From Iris pallida (taxonomy: Eukaryota; Streptophyta; Magnoliopsida; Asparagales; Iridaceae): a stretch of 64,000 nt of DNA. The DNA lies in the NCBI GenBank assembly GCA_029216955.1, contig JANAVB010033217.1, positions 62,001-126,000 on the forward strand, in the 5' to 3' direction. Below the pieces are notes generated by a model. That model worked only from the letters and a program-made list of their open reading frames with translations. It was not told the origin of the DNA and did not search any database. Shown here one piece after another: positions 10,801 to 22,151 of the stretch; the stretch's first letter is position 1, and every line of letters starts with the position of its first letter. The translations under genes and the position numbers were made by a program.

Positions 10801-13054
10801 TGATATAGTTTCTAACTTATATTTATTTAATTCTCTAAGTGAATAAGGGTATTCTTTGAACTAAGCACATTTAATGAAAGAATGTAAATGTGAATTTTGG
10901 TCATTGGTATGGATATATATTAGACAAAATCAATATGAAAAAGTTTGGAGTATAAAAGTAAGGATTTTCTTTTGATCCTAACAAGGACAACTACAAGAAG
11001 AAAACCTTTGCCCGTATCTTTGGACCTGCAACCTAACTTGTTTCTCTCCATTCAAATATGTTCAATGGATCTCTGTTACATTAGCAACTAGCATATACTT
11101 ATGGTATAGAAAGAGAGTATTATTTTACTCTTGTATGGTAATTACGAGGTTGACTACAATGTCAATAATTTTATGCTGAATGGAACTTGTAAGTTCCAAC
11201 TATATGTACTAAAACATTCAAGTGCAATTGCTAAACTTGGAGATTCTATAACCTTTTCTCACTAGTGAGGAACAGTCAAGTAGCTTTTCCTCGTCTCAAA
11301 TACGTGTTACATGTAGAAAACTGGATTGGATGTGGTTTAAAGTACATTTATATAGGAGACGAACCTTTCTCATACTACTCTGCTAGTGTGGGACACAAGT
11401 AGGCTACATAGACCCACCAAGTCTAACACAAACTCAGTACATCTAATACTTCCCGTCAAACTAGAGTGTGATATGTGTCTAGCTTGTTACATAAATTAGA
11501 AATAAAAAAGAAAAAATATTGGATCTAAGCATTACGGTACAATTAACAACATCAAACATATGAGGTCGACAAACTACCAAATAGTAGTAGAAGTCGACGA
11601 CGCATGAGAACGCATGACCAGAAGCAATAATGGAGGTCAACCCTCGAGGATGCACAACCAAAAGCAGTAACGAAGAAGGATGCACGAGGACGCACAACCA
11701 GAAGAGCTGGTAGGGGTTAACACATGAGTATGCACGACCAAAAGTAGTAGTAGAGGGCATGACTAGAAGTTGTGAGGTTGACGCACAAGGATGTACGTCC
11801 ACAAGCAACAATGGAGGTTAATGCATGAAGACGTACAACCGAAAGCAAGGACACACGATTAGAAACAATAAAAATCATCAATACCCGAGGACTTACGACC
11901 AGAGGCAACATTACCAATAATAAGATTATTAATCAAGATTGGATGTAGAATGTAGATGGGTAGATATTGGTGCCACAATACTTGGTCATCAGTCCCTCAA
12001 ATTGGACACAACAAGCATCTATAAGTCAATTTTTTTGGATGGACAATATTTTTGTCTAGGATATTGAAGGATAGCAACTCAGGTTAGGAGGGAGGTAGAT
12101 GCTAGGGCCTACCGAGGACTAAGGTTTTCTTGGAAATCTAGGGTTTGACAGGTAGGTTAAATGCGACTTATGGATCTATGTGAAGTGGGGCTAGGGTTTT
12201 GGCTGTGGTGGCAATTAGTTTTTCTTGAGATCTAAGATTGGAACTGATATGGGTAATTGACTAGGATTTGAATTGGAGGAAGTTAAAGGCATGCTAGTGA
12301 AGGGGTGAGGCCAACAAGCGAGGAGCATAGGAGAATGAAGGAAATAAGGGAGGCGGGATATGATGGTTAGAAGTTGGTCTGCCGTAGAGAATGATAGTAT
12401 GGATGATGGCACTAGGAGGTCTGTCAGGACAACAAGGGACCGAATCATGGTTGACAAATTGGTTACGCTCATATGGAATGTAGTAGCAATGGTGCCAGCT
12501 CCGGTGGCGATAATAGAGGTGATTAGGTAACAAAGTAGTGGTAGTAGGTCGGTGGTTTGAGTTGATTGCGAAAGGAGAAAATAGAGAGTTCAGGTCACGG
12601 GTGGTCGAAATAGTCAGTGTAGTTGGGAGAAAGGGAGGTGGCCGAAGATAAGATGAGGTAAGTGGTCGTGGTGGTTGGAACACGAGCTTTAGTTTTTTTT
12701 AGTGAAGGATGGAGAGTGGGAACTACAATGGATTTGGGGGTTAGGGTTTTAGTTATTGTTCTAGGGTAAATGGTTTGAAAATCGAGGATTAGGATTCAAG
12801 TTAGAGAAAATAAGGACTTACAAGATGGTGGGCTAGGGTTTAGTTAGGGATAGTACTAACATTTGGGGTTTGGTAAGATGAGCTAGGATTTTATTTTGGT
12901 GGAAGGTAAAAGTTGGGAGAGTGGGCAATATTTCTCCTATTTTGATGCCATATTGAATACTATATTTGATACTTCATTGATGTAGTTTCAAATCTAAGCT
13001 AACTATATTGGTACTATAAAATTTTCTCATCAATCTAACATATATATATAATAT

Positions 13055-13152
<98 letters not shown>

Positions 13153-14161
13153 CGAGGAGAACCTTCCCTGATACAATATGGCCGATGTCGATATGATTTG
13201 TCATTGTTCCGATCTGATACCAACTACTAACGATACTGAACGAAAAAGACCAATAAACAAAGATGTAAAAGCATAATAAGGTTGTAAAAGCATCTGCATG
13301 AAAAAAAAAACTTATTTATCATAGGTAAACTAATCAGCAATGGTGTATTATTTTATCAATTTCAAAATTGCTAAGAAACAAACAAAAACTTAAAATTATG
13401 CTTAAATGTATAGAATATTTTTTCTAACCATTTGTAATTTATTAATAATTATTTCTTTCTGATACTAAAAATCTGATACTCCAAACCAAAACTGTCGATA
13501 TTGCTGATACCACCGATCCCGATACTCAAAGGGTCCGATGCCGATAATGCGAACCTTGGGAATTATACCTTAAAAGGATGATTGCTAGAGGGACATTAAG
13601 AGTCAAGACCTCAAGAAGAAATTGGTGCTCCCTCTACAGTCTTAAACATATCTAAACAGGAATGTGACTCGCATGTTATAAATTGTATTCGTTTTACATC
13701 TCTACCTCTACTGAAAGCCTTTCTTCGTTAGAGTAGAATCTGGACATACTACTTATCCCATAATCTACCTGAGAGTTAAGGGGAAAGATATGGATGAGTG
13801 AGGTAGCCTGTGTAAGATGATCTCTATCCTTAATTTACTACATATATTCTCCTCTTACTACACCTTAATTTTCCATATATGCTAATGATGGAAGAGTGGC
13901 AATACAGTAGAATATATGATAAGAATTGAGTATATACTTTTAGGAAAAAGTTAACTACATATATTCAAGACTCTTCTATCAAATGTGGACCAAATAGAAC
14001 CCAAAGGATGCACATAACATAAGACAATGTTTAGAGTACTCTGCTATACTGTTCTATTAATGTGGATCAAGTATATGTGGTACGGTTTGCTTGACATTGT
14101 TAGAGGTTGCTTTACTTTCATTAGCATATTTTATCGGAATAATGTATTTTGTTACTAGTAG

Positions 14162-14211
<50 letters not shown>

Positions 14212-14316
14212 CAAATGACCTCTAGCCTAGTGGTTAAGAGAGATGCATGCGGCCCGAGTGGTCAGGAGTTCGAATCCCAGTGGGAGCGATTCCAGAAAAA
14301 ATTTACCTGTTTCCAA

Positions 14317-14386
<70 letters not shown>

Positions 14387-16524
14387 ATGCATGCAAAACA
14401 AAATATATATATATATTTTAGTCCAAGCTATGCATGCAAAATTTTAATGTTTTTGGCTGTATATTACCGAGTTTGGTCTTGGTCTAGTTTTTCACTTTTG
14501 ATGTCTTATCTAACCACAACCTAAAGATCAACAAGTCTCTGGAAATTTCTGGGTGATGTTCCCTTCTATTACAGGCAATATCCTTTCTTTGAAGTATCTT
14601 CAGATTCCTGTCACAACTTTCACCTACCTTGTAGCTTTCTCTCCTATTTCTCCACCAACTTTTCACAAATCTTGCTTTGGTTTCTGTCCGTGTAGCCTCG
14701 TGTTTGTAAAATATACTTATAGTAGTCCAGTTATTTTTTTTAGCTCTATGGTTGTACTCATTGATGAGTTATCAGGCCGAAGCCGAACTGAGGTATTTGA
14801 GGTCTTCAATCATGAACTGAACTGGATTGAAGGGAGTGATCTCCGGACCTGCATGAAGGTCTAGACAGAGGGGGGAGGGGGAGGTTATCCCGTTAAACTC
14901 CTGCGATGCTTAAGTTCATCTTGTAGGTTGTAAGTGGAAAATATGAAATCAAGGAAGTGTTGCATACCTGAAAACATGGTTTGAACCATACATATAGGGA
15001 AATGGCCCACGGGTAGAACGGTATCTTCACCTTCTGCAGTAAATACCAAGACACCTGGACTTTGGGCCTTAGATGGTCTAAAGTGCTCGTGCTAGGCTGG
15101 CCTCACCCTGACGGATTTGAGGAGTGGAGATTCCCTTTTATGCTGTGGGTTGGACCGGTCCCTTTCCTCATCATTCAAGCTTTTTTGTCGTGATTAAATC
15201 TCTATGTATTTTGTCCGAGTCTAGCTGAAAGAAATTACTTTGTCCTATGTTTTCTCCATGATTTTCCGTCGCCTACGTATCCAATGGTTCCGTATTTTCT
15301 CCTCTTCTTTCACTTAGCAACCAATCGTAGCCTTATATTTCTGAATCATCTTTGCAAATTGTAATTAAACCTCATACTGATAAAGTCTTTGGCATGCAAC
15401 AATTACATGATACATTATACGCACCTCTTTAACTTTATTGATCTCAAGCATCCTGTTAAGGCCTTGGATTCATCTTTTCCATTATTTGGCTAATGGCTAA
15501 ATACTATATTCACGTTCTTAAAGTTTATGATCATTTTAGACACTTCCCTGGTACAGAAGTTCAATATATAATTATTTTTTATACATCTGTGCCAATCAGA
15601 CACCACGTCCAAGCTATATCCATTACATATGCATTTAGACCATGTTTTAGCCATTATTAAATATATTCGTTAAAATACAAGTCTAGCATAGATATGTTAT
15701 TGGTGACTGGCCTATGTTGTGCAGGTTTATCTGCAAAGCTGTAGATCATCATCATCATCCAAGCCTTATCCCATGAGAATGGGTTCGGCTATGGACCATA
15801 AGGAAGCTCCATAAAAGAATTGACAGTTTTTATGATCCGCCTGTCGACCTGATTATCAACTCTCTATGATGGTTCCAAATTCATAACCAAGGTCGCTATG
15901 AGCACGAGAGGACCGTGCCATAAAACCTCGATGTCAATTTGCCATCCTCCAAGTTCTCCTAGACTATAAAGAGTTTAAACAAAAGTAAGATAATACAATT
16001 TGCTATCGAATCACACTCATCTTCATGACACATTAAGCAAAAGCGAGAGAGAAGGAATGTGATTCCTTTATGCAAACCAGTATATGATATGTAAAGTTTA
16101 TATGCTATTTACCTTTCGGTGAAACTTTGGAATTGGTATTAAATCTGTATACTCGCATGTCGTTATAGTTGGTAACTTTACGGGTGTTTTCCGTGTGCAA
16201 CAGAATGGAAGTGGAGGAGTGAAGTCTGCACTCTTTGCACAAGGTCTGAATAATCTCCCTCTAGAAGATAATACAAAGGTGAAAGGAGGCACAATTAGCC
16301 TTAAGCCTCCGCCTTACCCTCCAGGGCCACTATCTCCCATTGGTACTGCTCTTAAATCGCCAACGACGCCAATATCTACTTCCAGTCATCGTCCGACAGC
16401 TGCTGCTGCTGCTACTCATTCTGCAGTAGAAACTACTTTGAGAGATGCACATCGTTTTTCGGAGGAAAAGAATTCTCAAGATACCGTAGAAGATGATTTT
16501 GGAGATTTTCAGGCAGCTGCTTGA
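7834..16524 (+). CDS. NECAP-like protein (adaptin ear-binding coat-associated), 5' partial
   Basis: Six exons join in frame: 7834-7934, 8094-8166, 8278-8309, 10216-10306, 10469-10580 and 16204-16524 (stop), with GT-AG introns of 159, 111, 1906, 162 and 5623 bases. They give 242 residues. The first part is the PH-like NECAP domain: DEWDVNKWNWEG, GEECIIKLEDKTTG, ELYARAF, RYFVLRVEEN, RHAFIGIGFRER and YDFQAALYDHMKYLNKKKTA. A proline-rich tail (ISLKPPPYPPGPLSP) follows, then an alanine stretch and the acidic C-terminus DDFGDFQAAA. Family knowledge: NECAPs bind the AP-2 adaptor and act in clathrin-coated vesicle formation. About 35-40 N-terminal residues are missing; the first exon starts with the last base of a codon, so an upstream exon lies beyond this window or is unrecognised. 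All visible exons are intact, so the gene is probably functional despite its repeat-filled introns. Confidence 0.92.
8637..9573 (-). mobile_element. Probable solo LTR in NECAP intron 3
   Basis: Read on the minus strand it begins TGTTGGTGTTTTTGCC, includes AGTCCCACATCGGC (a word common at the start of plant LTRs, present again near 9220), has a TATA box, and ends CACTCTAACA. The termini are inverted as in LTRs (TGTT...AACA). No internal coding part is present. A clear 5-bp target duplication was not found (TCAAT on the left, ATAAG on the right), so the exact ends are uncertain. Confidence 0.5.
9175..9188 (-). promoter_or_regulatory. TATA box of the solo LTR
   Basis: The minus strand reads CTCTATAAATAGAG, a strong plant TATA box in symmetric context, about 385 bases into the LTR-like sequence. 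It would start transcription antisense to NECAP inside intron 3. Confidence 0.5.
9765..9965. repeat. Diverged tandem duplication, period about 115 bp
   Basis: Two adjacent copies share the order CT-GAT-A/GACTG/TGCC..., AAACTAAAG, CACCTATTTATAGG or TCCTATATATAGG, CCACCCA, and ATAAAACCCT. They differ at many positions, so the duplication is old. It lies in intron 3 of NECAP. Confidence 0.6.
11555..11940. repeat. Diverged minisatellite
   Basis: Imperfect repeats of roughly 40-50 bases share the words GAGGTCGACG/GAGGTTAACG, CATGAGGACGCACGACC and AGAAGCAATAATGG. At least seven partial units are visible (for example near 11593, 11645, 11690, 11725, 11790, 11825 and 11890). Confidence 0.6.
11941..12960. 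repeat. G-rich diverged repeat region
   Basis: Strand-biased, G-rich sequence with recurring CTAGGGTTT, GGGTTAGGGTTTTAG and TGGTGGCAAT-like words. The opposite strand gives proline- and serine-rich open frames that I take as composition effects. It has no recognisable domain and is probably an old repeat. Confidence 0.3.
13060..13150. repeat. (TA)n(GA)n compound microsatellite
   Basis: About 26 TA units run directly into about 19 GA units. Open frames across it (poly Ile-Tyr, poly Ser-Leu) are artefacts. Confidence 0.95.
14165..14210. repeat. (TA)n microsatellite left of the SINE
   Basis: About 23 uninterrupted TA units that abut the SINE-like body at 14211. Confidence 0.95.
14211..14319 (+). 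mobile_element. tRNA-derived SINE
   Basis: An RNA polymerase III internal promoter is visible: A box TAGCCTAGTGG at 14223-14233, a perfect fit to TRGCNNAGYGG, and B box AGTTCGAATCC at 14267-14277, one mismatch from GGTTCGANNCC. The spacing is tRNA-like. A GGGAGCG acceptor-like end and a short A-rich tail follow. The body sits exactly between two TA microsatellites, so a target duplication cannot be separated from the repeats. Confidence 0.75.
14321..14383. repeat. (TA)n microsatellite right of the SINE
   Basis: About 31 TA units; a further short TA run lies at 14403-14416. Confidence 0.95.
15749..15950 (-). repeat. RTE-like LINE 3' tail (copy 2)
   Basis: ATC triplets, then CCAAGCCTTATCCCATGAGA and GGGTTCGGCTATGG, the plus-strand image of a plant RTE 3' end, followed by the segment shared with 838-1017. 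It is better preserved than copy 1. No RT is present. Confidence 0.5.
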
Positions 16525-16549
16525 CTTCTATTTCATCCTGAGGCCTTCT

Positions 16550-17345
16550 TCTGGCTCCTGTTATCTGTGTTTCAATACCATGTTTAAGCTGGGGGCAGTT
16601 GTAATTAGATTTCATAGATTTGCTGAGATATAGATGCTATGTCTGCGTTTTTTCTTTTACTTACCAAGAATGACAATATTTTCTTGATTAAGCTTCTTTT
16701 GATTACTAAAAACATTTTCTTGATTGAACTATAATAGCATTCCTTCGTGATTTCGGATACCTAGTATGACAATATTAATATTATGCTTCAATGACAATAT
16801 TAATATTCTCCCTCCTGTTATCTGTTCTCCGTGTTTCAACATACCATATTTATGTTGGGGTAATTGTAATTATATTTCGTAGATTTGTTGAGATGTAGAT
16901 GCTGTCTGGGTTTTTCTTCTACTTATCTAGAATGACAATATTTTCTTGAGTAAGCTTCTTATGATAGCTAAAAATATTTTTTTTATATTAAAACTATAAT
17001 AGCATTTCTTCGTGATTTCGGACGCCTAGTATGACAATATTAATATTATGCTTCAATGACAATATTAATATTCTCCCTCCTGTACCTGTTCTCCGTGTTT
17101 CAACGTACCATATTTATGTTAGGGTAATTGTAATTATATTTCGTAGATTTGTCGAGATGCAGATGCTGTCCGGGTTTTTCTTCTACTTACCTAGAATGAC
17201 AATATTTTCTTGAGTAAGCTTCTTATGATAGCTAAAAATATTTTTTTTTGATTAAAACTATAATAGCATTTCTTCATGATTTCGGATACCTAGTATGACT
17301 ATTAATATTATGCTTGAATGACAATATTAATATTCTGCTTCTATA
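16550..17345 (+). repeat. 264-bp tandem triplication of the NECAP 3' UTR region
   Basis: The word GTGTTTCAA recurs at 16567, 16831 and 17095, exactly 264 bases apart each time. Each unit repeats, in order, TTGTAATTA, ATTTCGTAGATTTG, GAGAT-TAGATGCT, ACTTACC-AGAATGACAAT, TTTCTTGA-TAAGCTTCTT, ATAATAGCATT, TTCGTGATTTCGGA and the AATATTAATATT pair. Unit 1 starts a few bases after the NECAP stop codon and is the most diverged; units 2 and 3 are closest to each other. Confidence 0.88.
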
Positions 17346-18115
17346 TGTTTTATACATTGTAGGGTCAGAATATCGTTATGAGCAAAATCATGATATATCG
17401 AAAATTCTACTTAAAATTAAATTTAAGGAAACTTCAAAATATGAAGAATCCATTCAGAAACTAACTCCAAATATCACTAAACAACGAAAGTTTGGCCAAT
17501 ATGAGAAGAAATATTGTGAGCTTTGTATAATGTACACTTTTGCACTTAAATAGCCTCGATTTTGATCTATGTTAACTATGCTACAAAGATCCCTTTTCTT
17601 CTTGAAATTGATACCTTAAACTTCTTGAGTTCTATGCTTTGAATTACGTGAAATTGTAAACATATAAAAAAGAAAACATAAAGCGACGTGTACATATAGC
17701 TGTTAGTTAAATGTCATGAATACCATGAAGAAAACAATGATGCGGTGATCTAAATAGAAGAACGGAACATGACCGCGCGCGGACGTGTCACCCCCACAAT
17801 GGTCCCCCCCCCCCCCCCCCCCCCCACGCCGCACCACACCCTCCCCTCCCTCCAATGAACATGTGACACGTGGTCCGTGGGCCAGGACTGTGGTCCAAAC
17901 CCGATGGCAACGTAGCACTGCTCATAGAAGAATTACGGTGGAATGTTATTCTCCAAATTTTGGGATGAATTATGGTGATATATATATCATGGTCCAGGCA
18001 TGAGTCCATCTGTGATTCTGTATAGATAGATGATATGATCAAATGTCCGAGAGAATCTCCGAGATCTTAGGATCGTTCATCGACCCTATAAATTTCGTTC
18101 CGATACAGAGCATAT
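17346..18115. other. Non-coding stretch downstream of NECAP
   Basis: No recognisable gene. A 79-codon open frame ends at 17553 but has no family resemblance and starts in the repeat, so I do not call it. The stretch includes the poly-C run at 17804-17825. Confidence 0.45.
17804..17825. repeat. Uninterrupted poly-C run of 22
   Basis: After GGT come 22 consecutive C residues, then ACGCC. Long C homopolymers are rare and unstable. Length may be affected by sequencing or assembly error. Confidence 0.9.
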
Positions 18116-18450
18116 TGTCACGATCCGCTCCCAAATGCGATGCTTTTAGTGCAGGTAGCGAGTCCCACTGAATGTCCCAGATTATCAGTGCTTATACATA
18201 AGCACCAACTATCCATGTTCCTCCTATGTCGAATCGGTCTTGTTATCCCAGATACCGTTCGAGAAACTAAACCTTGTACACAAGTTATCCATGACCATAC
18301 ATGCATACACAACGTAGCTATTAAAATATAACATGCATGATAACTGAAACTTGAAATAACTATATAACACATTCTTTTTGTATCCCCATATTCCTCGAGC
18401 AATTAATTCAGGGATTACCACACTTGTCTACATTCCAATTCAGAGATTTC
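18116..18450 (-). repeat. Possible gypsy LTR end fragment
   Basis: It starts TGTCACGATCCGCTCCC, which resembles the TGTCACGACCCG start of the LTRs at 25733 and 27241 (minus-strand 3' end GGATCGTGACA). Similarity beyond the first dozen bases is not obvious, so it would be a different LTR family. The right border is unclear and meets the TNP2 fragment. Confidence 0.35.
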
Positions 18451-18480
18451 TACATTGGTGATTCAGCGGTCTCAAACCTC

Positions 18481-19924
18481 TTTCACACTTCTTCCGCCTG
18501 GATTCTTAGACTCCATGGAGCATTTGTCAATTCATCTTTCCTACGAGGCACGTGTTGGTGGGCCCGTCGGTTATCGGTGGATGTACCCGTTTGAGCAGCA
18601 TTTGAACCACCTAAAGAGGAAGGTAAAAAACAAGGCTCGGGTCGAGCCTTCTATTTGTGAAGCCTATATTCTCGAAGAGATTACAAACTTCTGCTCGACG
18701 TATTTCAAACCTCATGTTGCTACGAATAGAACGAGATTTCCGAGAAACGATGACGGATATCAAGAATCTAATGATGGAATACTAAAAGTATTCAATGCGT
18801 CCGAAAAGCCTTCGGGGAAAATGAAGAGGAGATATTTGAATGACGAAGAGATAAGGGCTACTCAGTTGTATATATTACTCAATTGCGATGAAGATGAAGT
18901 GGAGAAGCTAGAGGGGTAAGTAATTAATGATGAGTTTACGTCATCTCAATGTGATAGTATAAGCTAACATTATTGTACTAATCGACGGTTGCTTCGTTGT
19001 TTTTCAGCACATATAATGATGAGTTGAGGTCGGTTAGACCCTACCTAACAGACGAAGCATTAGAACAAGAAATGAGACATCATTTTCCTTCTTGGTTGAG
19101 CGAATATGTAAACAACTCGGTAATTACTGGCCTCTTCTAATACAACTGCGCAATAAATAACTTACTATCTCTTCTTTGGTATTCAGGTCGATCGTCTAAT
19201 TTTAACAGAGATTGAATTAATTAGAACTCTTGCCAAGGGACCAATTACTTTTGTTAAAATATGGCCAAGTTACTGTGTCAATGGCTTTAGGTTCAAGTCG
19301 ACAAATGCTCCGATCAGAGACAGCTTTCTGGATCTTGATTCTACGAAAAACAGTTGTTTGTGTATCAAATCTTCGAACTACAAAGACGTCGATCCAGAAA
19401 ATGATTTCTTTAGCATCTTGCGAGAGATTGTGGAGTTGACATATAATTATGGCAGAGAACCAGCAAAGATCGTGTTGTTCAAGTGTGAATGGTTCGATCC
19501 GATTGAAAATCAAGGTTAGAAAATTAACAAGCATGGTCTTGTGGATATAAACTACAAGTGTAGATATCAAGGCTATGAACCATTTGTCCTATCAACTCAG
19601 GCTCAGCTCGTGTACTTCACAGCTTATCCGAGACGGGGAGCAACGAAGTCTGACTGGTGGGCAGTATGCAAGACTAAAGCTATATATACTTTTGATGTTG
19701 ACGAAAAATCTTATCAGGATGATGAGCTACCTCTTGTAACCAATATTGTTGATGTGGACTCCACGGAAGTTACGCATTACACGACTAATGTAGAAGATGT
19801 AGAATTATCCGAAGAGGAAGGCGAAACCGATGAAGGCGAAGATGAAACTGAAGATGAGGAGGAGAAGGAAGAGGAAGATGAGGTCGAGGAAGACGAACAA
19901 GATAAATATTCTGAAGATGATTGA
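18481..19924 (+). pseudogene. CACTA TNP2 transposase, C-terminal part (DUF4218, DUF4216)
   Basis: Exon A (to about 18917) carries the DUF4218 signature LPPGFLDSMEHLSIHL, GGPVGYRWMYPFE, KNKARVE and EAYILEE. A short exon (about 19008-19137, SVRPYLTDEALEQEMRHHFP) follows. A third segment from about 19188 carries VKIWPSYCVNGFRF and the DUF4216 signature KIVLFKCEWFDP, KHGLVDINYKCRYQGYEPFV. An in-frame TAG at about 19517 breaks DUF4216. The last about 60 residues are almost all Glu and Asp, ending at 19924. The catalytic Transposase_21 part expected upstream is absent, so the gene cannot supply transposase. TNP2 normally cuts and moves the element. Confidence 0.88.
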
Positions 19925-20163
19925 GAGAGATATACTTTCATTTTTTAGATGTTCCTTTTAGAATGTACTATCTGGACTTAGATGTTTCTTGTAGAATGTA
20001 CTATCTGAACTTAGATATTTCTTGTAGAATATACTATCTGAACTTAGATGTTTCTTGTAAAATGTATCATCATATGTTGTCTTGGTTATTATCTTGTCCT
20101 TGTTGTACTTTCATATTTCTAATGTACTATTATTTGTTGTATCTCATCATATGTTGTTATCAG

Positions 20164-22151
20164 GTATGACAGGTCGTCGCGGATCGTTCTGCATGTTCCG
20201 CCATGGGGCACGGGGTACTGGTACTGGCAGAGGATAGGGTACTCCTTCGGTACCTCCTACTGGCACCGGCTGTGGATCCTCGTCGCCCAGTACTCCTGTG
20301 TATCGGACAGTACCTCCGCCTGCCCCGACGCTACGTGACATATCTCCTGGGACGAGTAGTTCCAGGCCTGAGACTGCTCCGTTGTCTAGCGTTCCTCCTG
20401 CTGATACGACGATAGAGACAGATGAGCAGATGGAGGAGGCTGAGCCGTCAACCGACCAGTATCAGGCAGAAGATGCATGTGCATCTCCGGAGGAGACGGG
20501 GACAAAGATCTGGGCCGACGGTACAAAGTAAGTGTTTTGGTTTATCATTTTTTTCCTGTGTTTATCATAAATTAACTTTTTTTATGAATATAATATGTCT
20601 GTACAGATATCATCCCCCGTCGGTACAGAGATGCCTAGGCCACTTCTTGAGGACTAATTATGGTGGTCCTTGGATAAACTACTCTGATGCTCCGGACGAG
20701 AGGAAGGCCTAATGGTTTGCGCGCTTCAAGGTTAAAATATATTTGCTTTTAACATGAATCATATAATTTTTGCATATTGTATATAACTGATAAATATTTG
20801 GTTTGCACTCTTCAAGGATATGTTTTTCTATCTACCGCACCCGGCCGAGATGATCGAGGGAATGTTTTCTGCCGTCGCTACTAAGCTGATCCGCGATGCT
20901 ATTAATGATCAGAAGACTCGTGATTGTGCCGGAAAGCCGATCCAAGGTTGGATCACCCCTGTGCAGTGGACTGCGATGAAGGCTAGATTCGACGAGCCAA
21001 GGTACAAGGAAAAGTCTGAGAAGGCCAAGGCGGCTAGGAAGCAGGGATCAAAGTGGTGCGGTGGGTTGATTCCGATGACAGAACATTTCCGTCGTTTGGT
21101 ATGTCTTCTTATTTCAAAAATATTATTTTAATACAAGTCCGATAAATTAGTAAAAGGTGATATATTTAATTACAGGTAAGGAGGGGTGATGACGCCAATA
21201 TGGTGACTGTCTTCCTGGCCACACATCGAAAGGGCGAGAAGCTTATTGACGAGAGGGCGGAGCAGGCCTATGTAAGTATTACAATTCTATTTATTAATTT
21301 TAATACTTTGTGTTAGTTTTGATATAACTTAGTAAATATGTATGCAAATAGATATTCATATAGTTAGTAATACTAAGTACATTAGACATTAGAAGTTATA
21401 GAGTATCCATGCTTTCTAGGCCGAGTTTCAACGGCTTAAGGAGCGGGCGGGTGCTAATGCACATGTTGCGGGAGAGGCCGGTACTTCCTTGCAGCCCGCT
21501 CCAGCTCCGTTGGAGGACGAGCTGTGGGTGACCGCCGCTGGTGGTCTCCATAGGGGTACGTACTACGGTACGGGATCCTATGGCGCCCTAGTTGCGACAC
21601 AGTCCTCTAGGGCCTCCCATGCTAGTGTGCATGGCCCACAGCCCTCCCAGGAGTCTATCTGAGTCTAGCAGATGGTGGAGTCTGTCCGTGATGAGCTGCT
21701 ACGACAGATCCAGGAGCAGCACCAGACGGACGATGCTGCGCTCATAGCACGATTGGATACGCTCGACCGCAACATTATGGAGCTCAAGGATGTGACTGAG
21801 AGGACAGAGCGGGGCGTCACTGATCTTAGAGCGTTGACAGAGCGCAGCGTGACGGATCTGTAGGCATCACAGCTGTCCATGGGCGAGAGGCTCACGTTGA
21901 TGCAGGATTCGATGGTTGATAGCAGTATGAGGCTGTTATCTACCATGGATTCCTACCACCAGCGACTAGCAGCGTTGGAGCGTTATTGTCCTCCGGGTGC
22001 GCCTTCATTGTCGTCGACTCTGCCGGCGTCACTACCTCCGACTCCACCGACGTCACTACCTTCTTCATCGGTGACGATTTTATGGAAGGAGTATGAGATA
22101 TTCCTATCCTTGAGGCGCGGTGGTGCCTCTCCTCCTCCAGATCTGCAGTAG
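20164..22151 (+). pseudogene. Transposase_24-type CACTA gene, copy 1
   Basis: Exons, approximately: 20164-20527, 20607-20730, 20817-21098, 21177-21270 and 21419-22151, with GT-AG borders. The core KLIRDAINDQKTRD, ITPVQWTAMKARFDEPRY, KSEKAKAARKQGSKW and VTVFLATHRKGEKLIDERAEQAY matches the Ptta/En/Spm plant transposase family (second CACTA protein, proposed DNA-binding role at subterminal repeats). The N-terminus is Ser/Thr/Pro-rich; the C-terminal part is a likely coiled coil (DTLDRNIMELKDVTERTERG) followed by a PTSLPSSS linker. Stops not shared with copy 2 lie near 20233, 20711, 21660 and 21862, so copy 1 is dead. Confidence 0.85.

Larger units (their letters stand above)
10581..16203 (+). 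other. NECAP intron 5, repeat-rich
   Basis: A 5.6-kb intron between phase-0 exons (donor GTAAGTCT at 10581, acceptor GTGCAACAG ending 16203). It holds the 11555-11940 minisatellite, a G-rich diverged repeat region (about 11940-12950), TA and GA microsatellites, a SINE near 14211 and an RTE-like tail near 15749. No additional exon with NECAP similarity was seen, and the joined reading across it is continuous. Confidence 0.6.

Noticed and set aside
12294..12683. 129-codon minus-strand open frame rich in Pro, Ser and Thr.
   Set aside because: Explained by G-rich strand bias of an intronic repeat region; no domain.
13035..14447. Open frames with long Ile-Tyr or Ser-Leu runs near 13.0 and 14.3 kb.
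   Set aside because: They are translations of TA and GA microsatellites.
14553..14864. 103-codon open frame in NECAP intron 5.
   Set aside because: Hydrophobic low-complexity translation of T-rich intron sequence with no family match I can see.
17314..17553. 79-codon open frame rich in Lys and Tyr downstream of NECAP.
   Set aside because: No recognisable family, begins inside a tandem repeat unit, and no splice or start context.
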